Shown here: piece by piece, positions 1-7,391 of the stretch
Layout of the letters: each line of letters opens with the position of its first letter
How positions within the stretch are numbered: position 1 is the first letter of the stretch
Assembly: GCA_945787595.1 (NCBI GenBank)
Contig: CALZJV010000019.1
Coordinates: forward strand, 1-23,150
Length of the DNA stretch: 23,150 nucleotides
Reading direction: 5' to 3'
From: an uncultured Desulfobacterales bacterium
GTDB taxonomy: Bacteria; Desulfobacterota; Desulfobacteria; Desulfobacterales; JAFDCJ01
Notes under the pieces: model-generated
The model's database searches: none
What the model saw: only the letters and a program-made list of their open reading frames with translations
What the model was told of the DNA's origin: nothing
Translations under genes and position numbers: made by a program

Positions 1-57
1 ACCGGTCCGCCGCAGGCGGATTAATCTCTGATTTACGTGGTGTATCGAAAAAAGATT

Positions 58-318
58 TCATCCTTCTGAACCCATTATTCCAACCTTCCAATATTCCATT
101 ATTCCACGGCATTTTTCTTCGGCATAGCCAGTTAACTCTGACCTGGCCCAGAGGACCAGGTTTTCTAAATTTGAATAAATTTCCGCATCCTCAATCCTGC
201 TCCAAAGATACGGAGCCAAACTCTTGGCCCATTTGGCTCGGATGCTCCCTCGAAGGCTCTCCAAAGGCAATGCAACGACGCTTGAAATCTTCCCTCTAAT
301 CCAAGTAGAAAATATTTA
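58..318 (-). pseudogene. Degenerate open stretch, no recognised product
   Basis: The minus-strand frame is open from a TAA at 316-318 down to 58, but it has no ATG near its beginning; the first usable start is a TTG at 268-270. The last ~15 codons (GIMEYWKVGIMGSEG) are translated from an AATATTCC/ATTATTCC-type intergenic repeat. I do not recognise the protein. It is more likely eroded coding or non-coding DNA than a working gene. Confidence 0.2.
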
Positions 319-337
319 TATATGGGCGAAATATTTT
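309..337. promoter_or_regulatory. Perfect 9-bp inverted repeat upstream of the XRE-cupin promoter
   Basis: AAAATATTT (309-317) and AAATATTTT (329-337) are exact reverse complements separated by 11 nt, ending 17 nt before the -35 box of the downstream promoter. A second, overlapping palindrome ATATTT-T-AAATAT lies at 331-343. The position suits an operator, perhaps for the adjacent XRE regulator, or an AT-rich UP-like element. Function is inferred. Confidence 0.4.
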
Positions 338-354
338 AAATATGATTATCTTGC

Positions 355-383
355 TTGACAGGTTAATTCCCTTCTGGTTATAT
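355..383 (+). promoter_or_regulatory. Sigma70-type promoter for the XRE-cupin gene
   Basis: A perfect -35 hexamer TTGACA (355-360) is followed by exactly 17 nt and a -10 hexamer TTATAT (378-383). Transcription would start near 390, giving a leader of about 105 nt before the ATG at 496. A 16-codon reading frame (ATG 431-433, TAG 479-481) lies in that leader; nothing shows it is translated. This is the clearest promoter in the window. Confidence 0.6.
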
Positions 384-495
384 GGATCCGAGCTGCCGGA
401 GTTCAATTACGCAACCACTATTGACGAGTCATGTTGATGTGTGAGTTGGATTCGTTGAAAAATCAAGCGATACGTGTCTAGGGGCAAAGAACCAG

Positions 496-1020
496 ATGAA
501 AGATTTGGGCAATAGGATACGATTTGAACGCAAGGCGCTTGGCTTGACTCTGCAGAATTTTGCCGAACTTGTTGGAACCAGTTCCTCTATGCTCCAGCGG
601 GTGGAAACCGGTGCTAAATCCCCATCAGTTGAACTGCTTGTCGAAATTGCAAATATCTGCCGCAAACCGATTGACGATTTATTAAAGCAACGGCTAAACG
701 GCTTTAAAAAAGTCGACGCTGACAATCAAAAAGCAATTCGAACCAAAGATTTTGAAATCAAAATTATCTGTCCCTATGGACTCATTTCAAAAGATATCGC
801 CATCAGCCATTTTAAAGGAAAAACCGGTGCCATTATCACACCGCCCACCCAGAAAGGCTATACCTGGGTATATGTCCTCCAAGGGAAAGGTGTTTTCGAG
901 TACGAAGGGATTCCGCAGAAAGTCCGCAAGGGCGATACGCTGTACTATGATTCTGAAAAAAAGCATTGTCTAAAAATAGTGTCGGCCTTGGAATCGATTC
1001 GGGTCAATATCGGGAAATGA
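496..1020 (+). CDS. XRE-family transcriptional regulator with C-terminal cupin domain
   Basis: 174 aa. Residues ~5-64 form an XRE-type helix-turn-helix (IRFERKALGLTLQNFAELVG, then SSSMLQRVETGAKSPSVELL). After a short linker, residues ~100-172 form a small cupin barrel (YTWVYVLQGKGVFEYEGIP, RKGDTLYYDSEKKH). Proteins of this architecture are soluble DNA-binding regulators that usually sense a small ligand through the cupin and control neighbouring catabolic or transport genes. The frame has no earlier ATG after the TGA at 442-444, so 496 is the start despite only a weak GGGG Shine-Dalgarno. It lies first in the + strand block, behind a good promoter and an inverted repeat that may be its own operator. 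The regulated genes are probably the RdhA-like protein and the TRAP system downstream (inference). Confidence 0.85.
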   Translation: MKDLGNRIRFERKALGLTLQNFAELVGTSSSMLQRVETGAKSPSVELLVEIANICRKPIDDLLKQRLNGFKKVDADNQKAIRTKDFEIKIICPYGLISKDIAISHFKGKTGAIITPPTQKGYTWVYVLQGKGVFEYEGIPQKVRKGDTLYYDSEKKHCLKIVSALESIRVNIGK

Positions 1021-1195
1021 GGTCAAAAGCACCATTTAAAATTTATATATCGAAACGAGTTAAAAAATTGCGGGTGGCGAGCTGCACGTCCGCAAAATCG
1101 GATAGCAGCTTGGAATCCGAGATGATGGTTTGATGCCTGCAGCGCTGAACTTCGGCGAGCATGCCGGCATTAAAATGCCAAACTTGCGCAGAGGC

Positions 1196-1202
1196 AGGAA
1201 GG
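1196..1202 (+). promoter_or_regulatory. Ribosome binding site deciding the RdhA-like start
   Basis: AGGAAGG at 1196-1202 lies 6 nt before an in-frame ATG at 1209. The first in-frame ATG (1161) has no Shine-Dalgarno sequence, so translation most likely begins at 1209. Confidence 0.5.
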
Positions 1203-1208
1203 ATGCTG

Positions 1209-2369
1209 ATGCAATCCTATTCGGAGCACCAAAAGGACAAACACGACATAAATTTTCCCTTGGCGGTCCCGGTTTACCGGTTCGATCAGAAAAATGAGGT
1301 TTTCAAACGGGCCGTCTGGGATGAGCAAATCAAGGTCTGGGCAAGTCGGCTGTATTCCAGGGTTAAATTTCAAAACCGTCCCGGCTACAGTCAACTGGAT
1401 TATGCCCTGCGAAATGCGGCCTGGAATCTCGAATATGATTCCGGCTTCGGCAACTCCCGAGGCAATTCGGGTCTGTACTCCTGGACGAGGGTGACCGACA
1501 AAATTCGCAGATTCATCGACGCCAGTGAAAAAATTGACCGATCGCCTGCGGAATTCAGCTCCAATGTCAAAAAAGCGGCCCGGTTCCTGGGGGCAGATCT
1601 GGTCGGGATCTGTCCGGTCCATCCCAACCTGGTCTATTCACACGAATACAATCTTTTCACGAAAAAACATTACCCCATCGATCTGCCGGACAATCATTCA
1701 TCGGCCATCGTGATGGCCATTGAAATGAAGCATGAAGAAATAGCCCACTCTCCGAATGCCATCGGCGGCGCTGCCACCGGATTGGGTTACTCAAGAATGG
1801 CATTTGTTGCCAACCTTGTCGCTAACTACATACGAGGCCTGGGCTACCAGGCCGCTCCCTCCGGAAACGATACCGCCCTGTCCGTTCCCCTGGCAATCGC
1901 CGCCAGCCTCGGTGAATTGGGACGGATGGGAATGCTGGTGACGGAAAAATTTGGCCCACGGGTCAGAATCTGTAAGGTATTCACCGATATGCCCCTGGCT
2001 CCGGACACTTATAGACCCTTCGGTGTAACCGAGTTCTGCATGACTTGTAAGAAATGCGCCAAACACTGCCCGTCTCAAGCGATCAGCAGCGGAGACCCAA
2101 CGATGTCAGGGGAATCGATCTCCAATCATTCCGGCATCCTCAAATGGTATATCAATCCGGAAAAATGCTACAAATTTTGGGTTAAAAATTGGTTGGACTG
2201 CACCAATTGCATAAACGTTTGCCCATTTAACAAACCGCCGGGATTGCTACACGATACCACACGAAATGTTATTCGAAATACGAGTGCATTCAATCGCTTT
2301 TTCGTTTGGGTCGACGACCTGCTCGGGTACGGCAAACCGTTCCACACAAAAAGTTATTGGAACATGTAG
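1209..2369 (+). CDS. Reductive dehalogenase-like cobalamin/Fe-S protein (RdhA family), cytoplasmic type
   Basis: 386 aa from the preferred start (402 aa if ATG 1161 is used; numbering here is from 1161). RdhA hallmarks: YSRMAFVANLVANYIRGLGY (210-229), GND (235-237), SLGELGRMGML (249-259), FTDMPLAPD (274-282), then two ferredoxin-like cluster sites, C293-x2-C296-x2-C299-x3-C303-P and C336-x10-C347-x2-C350-x3-C354-P. Tyr210 sits where family members carry the tyrosine facing the corrinoid. Respiratory RdhA proteins have a Tat signal (RRxFxK) and a small membrane partner, RdhB; neither is present, and the protein is shorter than typical respiratory RdhA. It is therefore probably cytosolic, either a dehalogenase acting on an imported substrate or a related corrinoid reductase. 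Epoxyqueuosine reductase (QueG) shares the cluster motifs but fits the middle region less well. It lies between the XRE-cupin gene and a TRAP operon, which suggests the transporter brings in its substrate. Confidence 0.75.
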   Translation: MQSYSEHQKDKHDINFPLAVPVYRFDQKNEVFKRAVWDEQIKVWASRLYSRVKFQNRPGYSQLDYALRNAAWNLEYDSGFGNSRGNSGLYSWTRVTDKIRRFIDASEKIDRSPAEFSSNVKKAARFLGADLVGICPVHPNLVYSHEYNLFTKKHYPIDLPDNHSSAIVMAIEMKHEEIAHSPNAIGGAATGLGYSRMAFVANLVANYIRGLGYQAAPSGNDTALSVPLAIAASLGELGRMGMLVTEKFGPRVRICKVFTDMPLAPDTYRPFGVTEFCMTCKKCAKHCPSQAISSGDPTMSGESISNHSGILKWYINPEKCYKFWVKNWLDCTNCINVCPFNKPPGLLHDTTRNVIRNTSAFNRFFVWVDDLLGYGKPFHTKSYWNM

Positions 2370-2512
2370 TACCTGAATTTTGCATGAATCCAGGTAGTCG
2401 TAGAGATCATCAACCCATACCAATACCCAATGGGCGAAAGGAGGTGTTCTAAAAATCAACTTAATAATTTTTATTTGATACTAGGCGTGAATTAAAAAAA
2501 AGGAGACATACA

Positions 2513-3514
2513 ATGAGGAAAGCAAAGAAAATAGTGGTATTGGGGATTTTTTCTATATTTTGTATCGGTCTTTTGCTGGGCCTCCATCCGACAGCAGGCC
2601 ATTGCGAAAAAATTGAACTTTCATTGGCCAATGAAGCACCCCCGTTTTTCGTTTACACCATGGTCTCAAATGAATTCAAAAAATTGCTGGAAGAAAAAGT
2701 TGGCGACAAGGTCACCGTTAAGGTCTACCCTTCCGGTCAACTGGGAGGAGAAAAAGACACCCTTGAAGGTATGATGATCGGAACCGTGGACATGGCCATT
2801 GTTCAAAGCTCACTGCTTGGGCTTTGGGAAAAGCAAATGGTCTATGTCGACGTGCCCTATCTATACCGCAGCATCGACCATGCCATGAAAGTCATCAACG
2901 GTCCCATCGGAAAATCGATCAACAAGAAAATGGAAAAACACGGCATCATGGTGCTGGCCGGGATGAATCTCGGGTTCCGTAGCATGTACAACAGCAAGCG
3001 CCCGATTTACAAGCCGGAAGATGTCGCCGGGATGAAGTACCGTGTTATCCAGAATCCCCTGTATGTGGATACGATCAATTCCTGGGGCGCCAAAGCCACC
3101 CCGATGAATTTCGGGGAAGTCTACACTGCACTCCAGCAGGGAGTCATCGATGCCGCCGGTTTGGAGCCGTATTCCTATGAAATCATGAAGCATTATGAGC
3201 CGGCCCCTTATTTTTCGATCAGCGATCATAAATACCAGGCCTTCTTTTTGACCATGTCGAAAAAGAAATTCGATGCCTTGCCGGGCGATGTGCAGCAGGC
3301 AATTCTGGATTCGGCCGAGAAGGTAATTCCCCTGGGGGTTAAAATCACCACCGATATCGATTACCGCATCATCGGCAAGCTGGTGCGCGAAAACAAGGTG
3401 CTCTTCAATGTGGTGGATAGGGAAGCCTTTATGAAAGCGTCACAAGGTGTTACTGAAAAATACTCCAAAATCGTCGGGCTGGATATCATTGAACAGATAA
3501 AGGCGGTCGAGTAA
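2513..3514 (+). CDS. dctP: TRAP transporter substrate-binding protein (DctP family)
   Basis: 333 aa periplasmic solute receptor. A signal peptide is visible at residues 1-~31 (basic MRKAKK, hydrophobic core, cleavage near GHC-EK). The mature part follows the DctP fold: VKVYPSGQLGGEKDTLEGM (69-87), MKYRVIQNP (174-182) with the conserved carboxylate-binding arginine at 177, and NFGEVYTALQQGVIDAA (199-215). It binds a small organic acid and hands it to the DctQ/DctM pair encoded next. AAAAGGAGA just upstream of the ATG fixes the start. A 331-nt gap containing an inverted repeat separates it from dctQ, an arrangement that would allow more receptor than membrane subunit. The substrate cannot be read from sequence; the RdhA-like neighbour suggests a carboxylate processed by that enzyme (inference). 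Confidence 0.93.
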   Translation: MRKAKKIVVLGIFSIFCIGLLLGLHPTAGHCEKIELSLANEAPPFFVYTMVSNEFKKLLEEKVGDKVTVKVYPSGQLGGEKDTLEGMMIGTVDMAIVQSSLLGLWEKQMVYVDVPYLYRSIDHAMKVINGPIGKSINKKMEKHGIMVLAGMNLGFRSMYNSKRPIYKPEDVAGMKYRVIQNPLYVDTINSWGAKATPMNFGEVYTALQQGVIDAAGLEPYSYEIMKHYEPAPYFSISDHKYQAFFLTMSKKKFDALPGDVQQAILDSAEKVIPLGVKITTDIDYRIIGKLVRENKVLFNVVDREAFMKASQGVTEKYSKIVGLDIIEQIKAVE

Positions 3515-3845
3515 TTCGGTATCCCACGGGAAAACTGCCAGAGGGCGTTCAAGGTCGGCTTAAAGCATTTACTACCTCATGAGTTTTACCTAACGTTGCA
3601 GCATTTGGGAATACTAAGAAGATCATAGAGGAATGGATTCTAATTTAAAAAAAATAAGAAACAGAAGATCGAATCCATTCAACATTCAGTGTCCTTGTGG
3701 GAAAAAATAGTACAGCTAATATGTTGCCGTAATTATGAATAGGAGCACTTAGATACTGGTGAGCTTGACGCACGTCGCCGAGTTTAAGCCGCTGCCGCAA
3801 TCTAGGCATCCACCCACACTGCCGTTTAATCAGCCAGAGGTTGTA
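3515..3845. other. Intergenic region between dctP and dctQ (first TRAP system)
   Basis: 331 nt without a convincing gene. The dctQ frame opens further upstream with a GTG at 3759, but the residues there are not family-like and there is no ribosome site. The region contains an inverted repeat (3631-3680) and an AT-rich stretch. Nothing else is recognised. Confidence 0.6.
3631..3680. repeat. Perfect 10-bp inverted repeat with a 30-nt loop
   Basis: GAATGGATTC (3631-3640) and GAATCCATTC (3671-3680) are exact reverse complements separated by 30 nt of A-rich sequence. There is no T-tract after the second arm, so it is not a classical terminator. It could be an mRNA stabiliser or processing site protecting the dctP message, or a protein-binding repeat. 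Confidence 0.45.
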
Positions 3846-4343
3846 ATGAATCTATTGGACGGAATCAGCCGGCGTTTAAACCAGACCATGAAATTTTTAG
3901 CGGGGTTTTTAATTGCGGCAATGACCATTCTGGTTTTTCTCCAGGTCATTTTCCGATATCTTTTGGATGCCCCCCTTGACTGGTCTGAAGAGATGGCCAG
4001 TTTCGCATTTGTTTGGATGGCACTGTTGGGTGCCAGTGTCGGCCTAAAAAACGATGAGCATCCCCGCCTCGATATTTTTTACCAGGTTTTCCCGGACTGG
4101 GCAAAAAAGCTCTGCAGTCTCATAATCAATCTGGCCATCTTATTTATGCTGATGGTACTCTTTATCTTTGGGCTCAAGCTGACAATCGCCATGCAGATGC
4201 AACGGACTGCCGCATTAGGGTATTCAATTTCTTATGTTTACGTGGTACTTCCCCTCTCCGCCATCATTATGTTCATTCATGTTTTAGTGAAAACCGTCCA
4301 GCTGATATCCAATTCTAAAGCTGAGGAGATAGAGCCCCGATGA
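3846..4343 (+). CDS. dctQ: TRAP transporter small permease subunit (DctQ family)
   Basis: 165 aa from the ATG at 3846, preceded by AGAGG five nt upstream. Four hydrophobic segments are visible, with the family signature FLQVIFRYLLDAPLDWSEEM after the first helix, then FAFVWMALLGASVGLK and DEHPRLDIFY. DctQ is the four-helix membrane subunit that pairs with DctM in the sodium-coupled TRAP permease. Its stop overlaps the dctM start by ATGA, indicating translational coupling. An upstream GTG (3759) would add 29 proline-rich residues unlike the family and is not preferred. Confidence 0.9.
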   Translation: MNLLDGISRRLNQTMKFLAGFLIAAMTILVFLQVIFRYLLDAPLDWSEEMASFAFVWMALLGASVGLKNDEHPRLDIFYQVFPDWAKKLCSLIINLAILFMLMVLFIFGLKLTIAMQMQRTAALGYSISYVYVVLPLSAIIMFIHVLVKTVQLISNSKAEEIEPR

Positions 4344-5617
4344 CGGTTACTCTTTTCACTATATTTTTTTTCCTGCTCGTGATCGGCGCACCCATCGTCT
4401 TTGCTATCGGCGCGGGTACCGCCCTCTCACTTCTGGTCGGGGGAATTCCCATGGCCATTTTGCCGCAAAAGATTTTCTCCGGTTTGGCGCATTTTCCCTA
4501 CCTGGCCGTGCCGCTTTTTGTTCTGGCCGGCATGCTGATGGAAACCGGCGGTATTTCCAAACGCATCGTTGATTTATCCAATGCCATGGTGGGGCATATT
4601 CGCGGCGGCATGGGCATGGTGGTGATGGTGGCGACTATCTTCTTTTCCGACATATCCGGCTCTTCGGCCGCGGATACTGCCGCCATCGGAAGTGTCATGA
4701 TTCCCCCGATGAAAAAGCGGGGGTACAATCCCAGCTTTGCTGCAGCCCTGGTCACATCGGCCGGCGGCATGGGTGTGTTGATCCCCCCCTGTTTGACCAT
4801 GGTGGTCTTCGGCAGTCTTACAAATACATCTGTCGGTGCCCTGTTTCTGGCCGGCTTTGTGCCGGGCATCGGCATGGGCCTGCTTCTGATGCTGCTGACA
4901 TATGTTATTGCCCGTAAAAAGAATTTTCCCATGGAAAAGCGTGCGACATTTAAGGAGCTGCTGATTGCCGCGAAGAGGTCATTTCTTTCGCTATTCATGG
5001 GTGTTATTATTCTAGGCGGCATTATTCTGGGCATCTTCACTGCCACGGAGGCTGCGGCCGTGGCAGTCATGTACGGCTTCTTTTTGTCCGTCATTTTTTA
5101 CAGGGAAATTAAGCTATCTCAAATACCTGAAATTTTGTGGAAATCCGCTGTCATTTCCGGCGTCGTCATGCTGGTCGTAGGCATTTCGTACGCTTTTGGC
5201 TGGGTGATTGCCAAAGAACAGATCCCCATGAAACTGGCCACTTTCATGATCAATATGCCGGGTGGGAAGCTTGTATTTCTTTTAGCCGTTAATGTTCTTC
5301 TGCTGGCCATGGGGATGTTCTTCGATGCATCGCTGTCCGTCGTCATCCTCGTTCCGATCCTGTTTCCGGTGGCCGTCAAGCTTGGCATCCACCCCGTGCA
5401 CTTCGGCACCTTTGTGGTGATGAATCTCGGCATCGGATTCACGACTCCGCCGTTCGGACTTTCGCTGTTTATTGCGTCCAGCATTGCCAAGGTTCCCATA
5501 AGCTCGGTAATCAAACCGATTGTACCCTATATTCTAACAATGATTGCTTTTCTGCTCGTTGTCACCTATGTACCCTGGTTTTCCATGATTTTACCAAAGA
5601 TATTCATGGGATATTAA
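4340..5617 (+). CDS. dctM: TRAP transporter large permease subunit (DctM family)
   Basis: 425 aa, the usual DctM length, with about a dozen hydrophobic segments. Family markers include FSDISGSSAADTAAIGSVMIP (written here as the segment following VVMVATIFF), GGMGVLIPPCLTMVVFG and TATEAAAVAVMYGF. It forms the ion-coupled translocation pathway of the first TRAP system. The start overlaps dctQ by 4 nt and is preceded by GAGGAGA. An AKR gene follows 80 nt downstream with its own strong ribosome site, probably in the same transcript. Confidence 0.94.
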   Translation: MTVTLFTIFFFLLVIGAPIVFAIGAGTALSLLVGGIPMAILPQKIFSGLAHFPYLAVPLFVLAGMLMETGGISKRIVDLSNAMVGHIRGGMGMVVMVATIFFSDISGSSAADTAAIGSVMIPPMKKRGYNPSFAAALVTSAGGMGVLIPPCLTMVVFGSLTNTSVGALFLAGFVPGIGMGLLLMLLTYVIARKKNFPMEKRATFKELLIAAKRSFLSLFMGVIILGGIILGIFTATEAAAVAVMYGFFLSVIFYREIKLSQIPEILWKSAVISGVVMLVVGISYAFGWVIAKEQIPMKLATFMINMPGGKLVFLLAVNVLLLAMGMFFDASLSVVILVPILFPVAVKLGIHPVHFGTFVVMNLGIGFTTPPFGLSLFIASSIAKVPISSVIKPIVPYILTMIAFLLVVTYVPWFSMILPKIFMGY

Positions 5618-5697
5618 CCATAGAAAAATTCTTTTCGCCATGAGGAGTTAGCAGCAGTTCCTTTGGAAAAGAGAAAGAAGATAAGGAGGCGGTTTAA

Positions 5698-6786
5698 ATG
5701 ATAAGAGATTTTCCTCGATCAGATTTGACACCTAGCTACTCCATCTCACAGGTATTAAAAGGCGGCTGGCAGTTATCTGAAGGCCATAGTCAGATGATTG
5801 ATGAACAGCAGGCCATTGAAGATATGCGATCTTTTGTGGAAGCCGGCATTACCACATTTGATTGTGCTGATATATACGCCGGGGTTGAGGAGTTAATCGG
5901 TAAATTCCTTAAAAAATACAAAAGTGCCTTCGATTCCGGAGAACTTCCTGCAGTTCAGGTGCATACTAAATGTGTTCCCGATTTAGATGAACTGCCAATA
6001 CTTACCAAAGCCAAAACGGAGGCTCTTATTGACCGTTCATTGAAACGTATTGGTGTTGAACGACTGGATCTTGTACAATTTTACTGGTGGGATTTATCTA
6101 TTCCAGGATATTTAGACCTGGCTCAGCATATGGCTGAATTGCAGAAGGCAGGAAAGATTCGCTATATTGGCGTGACTAATTTCGATGCCGTCCATCTAAA
6201 AGAGATTTTAGATGAGGGGGTCCAAGTGGTTTCTAACCAGGTTCAATACTCGGTTCTTGACCAACGGCCGGAAAAGGATATCTTAGAACTCTGTAAACAG
6301 CACGATATTAAGTTGCTTGGCTATGGAACCCTTGCGGGCGGGTTCTTAACTGAGCGCTATCCTGGAGTGATAGAGCCGAATGAGCCCTTAGAGAATCGTT
6401 CTCTAACTAAATATAAGCTAATCATTGATGAATTCGGTGGATGGAATCTTTTTCAGGAACTCCTGGTATGCCTGAAAGCCGTAGCCGATAAATACAGGGT
6501 AGGCATTTCAGAAGTGGCAATCAAATACGTGCTGCAAAAACAATTGGTTGCAGGGGCCATCGTGGGGGCGCGTAACAGCAGGCATATAGAGAGAATTAGA
6601 ATACTCAATACATTTGAGCTTGATAAACATGACCTTAATGATATTGGCGATGTAATTTCAAAGTCGAAAGGTCCTAAAGGCAACGTCTATGATATGGAAC
6701 GTCAAAAAGATAGCAAACACGCGAAGATTATGAAATACAATCAAAATAAATTAGTTATGGCCGATAAAAATACAGCCGACATTTAA
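5698..6786 (+). CDS. Aldo/keto reductase family protein with His-to-Tyr change in the catalytic tetrad
   Basis: 362 aa. An AKR (beta/alpha)8 barrel is recognisable: FDCADIY (54-60) supplies the Asp55 and Tyr60 positions, HTKC (89-92) supplies Lys91, then GVERLDLVQFYWWD (119-132), GKIRYIGVTNF (152-162), SNQVQYSVLDQRPE (179-192), and the NADP-binding tail IVGARNSRHIERI (288-300). AKRs reduce carbonyls with NADPH using an Asp-Tyr-Lys-His tetrad. Here the fourth position, normally His in the QxHW context, is Tyr129 (codon TAC, one base from CAC). AAGGAGG upstream of the ATG supports the start. The gene reads as more AT-rich than the TRAP genes before it, which may mean separate acquisition. Its substrate is unknown; it could process the imported compound. 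Confidence 0.85.
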   Translation: MIRDFPRSDLTPSYSISQVLKGGWQLSEGHSQMIDEQQAIEDMRSFVEAGITTFDCADIYAGVEELIGKFLKKYKSAFDSGELPAVQVHTKCVPDLDELPILTKAKTEALIDRSLKRIGVERLDLVQFYWWDLSIPGYLDLAQHMAELQKAGKIRYIGVTNFDAVHLKEILDEGVQVVSNQVQYSVLDQRPEKDILELCKQHDIKLLGYGTLAGGFLTERYPGVIEPNEPLENRSLTKYKLIIDEFGGWNLFQELLVCLKAVADKYRVGISEVAIKYVLQKQLVAGAIVGARNSRHIERIRILNTFELDKHDLNDIGDVISKSKGPKGNVYDMERQKDSKHAKIMKYNQNKLVMADKNTADI

Positions 6787-6816
6787 CCGCATTTTAACGA
6801 CAATTTGTTTTTGTAA

Positions 6817-6885
6817 ATGTCGATTGCTGATCTACACTTTTACTGGCTTTTCATTCTCATCTTCTGCCAATTGTATATTTGTCAG
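6817..6885. repeat. Imperfect direct repeat, copy 1
   Basis: Begins ATGTCGATT and ends TTGTATATTTGTCAG. It matches 7052-7120 at about 48 of 69 positions in an ungapped alignment, with both ends nearly identical and the middle diverged. A small hairpin (CGACA...TGTCG, 6798-6822) overlaps its left edge. Confidence 0.5.
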
Positions 6886-7051
6886 TGTATTCTATAACTA
6901 ATTGAATTAAAATAGTATTGTGTATTGATAGCCGTAATATCAAACTTTGGGGCAGGCTTAAAATTATGGGTTGGGATGGCAAATCCACAGTTTTCGTGCC
7001 GCCACATTATTGTAGATTGGCAGAAGCAATGTAAAATTTGATGATTTATGG

Positions 7052-7120
7052 ATGTCGATTTCTAATCCATACTTTTCACTGATTTTTATTCACGTGAGTC
7101 ATCCATTGTATATTTGTAAG
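7052..7120. repeat. Imperfect direct repeat, copy 2
   Basis: Begins ATGTCGATT and ends TTGTATATTTGTAAG. It has the same length as copy 1 at 6817-6885. The two copies are 166 nt apart and lie in non-coding sequence. Confidence 0.5.
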
Positions 7121-7364
7121 CACGATCTACAAGCAGCAATGGATAAAGAAGATTGTGGAACTAATAGCCCCAATCTCACCCCCAGGTATTCTATATGGAT
7201 TTCGTATAATGCTATATATAGTTCTATGTTCTATTTTTTTTAGGTGGTAAAAATAATCTCTGTTGCGCTCAAACATTATCAAATTATCAATAAATATTAA
7301 CTTTATTTGGAAGTGTATAATTCCACTGATCAAATTAACAAATCGGCTTTTTAACTTTTTCCCC

Positions 7365-7388
7365 AAACTATGCTTTCAGTAATAGTTT
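7365..7388 (+). terminator. Weak AT-rich hairpin with T-tract
   Basis: AAACTAT (7365-7371), a 10-nt loop and ATAGTTT (7382-7388) run into TTCTT on the + strand. The stem has only 7 bp and little GC, and it lies ~580 nt after the + strand genes but just beyond the last - strand reading frame (7392). Without GC pairs it is a doubtful terminator. Confidence 0.2.
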
Positions 7389-7391
7389 TTC

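Larger units (their letters stand above)
6787..7391. other. Gene-free convergent junction
   Basis: About 600 nt of AT-rich DNA between the end of the + strand block and the end of the - strand block. Short open frames here show no family features or ribosome sites. The region holds a 69-nt imperfect direct repeat (6817-6885 and 7052-7120) and an AT hairpin (7365-7388). It may contain decayed coding DNA, but I cannot identify a parent gene. Confidence 0.6.

Noticed and set aside
58..318. Possible type I restriction methylase fragment (ISSVVALPLES)
   Set aside because: The short hydrophobic match resembles the C-terminal part of N6-methylases, but the residues that follow do not, and there is no flanking restriction gene.
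1170..1622. 150-codon open frame on the minus strand inside the RdhA-like gene
   Set aside because: It lies entirely antisense to a gene with clear family motifs, has no recognisable domains and no supporting ribosome site.
1161..2369. Epoxyqueuosine reductase (QueG) as identity of the Fe-S protein
   Set aside because: QueG shares the CxxCxxCxxxCP motifs, but the segments YSRMAFVANLVANYIRGLGY and SLGELGRMGM fit RdhA better.
3759..3845. Upstream GTG extension of the first dctQ
   Set aside because: Adds 29 proline-rich residues not typical of DctQ and lacks a ribosome site, whereas ATG 3846 has AGAGG at good spacing.
4498..5094. 198-codon minus-strand frame inside dctM
   Set aside because: Its Met/Pro/Thr/Ala-rich composition is what antisense translation of a hydrophobic membrane protein gives; dctM is certain.
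7127..7366. 79-codon minus-strand frame in the convergent junction
   Set aside because: AT-rich, Ile/Phe/Asn-rich product with no family resemblance and no ribosome site.
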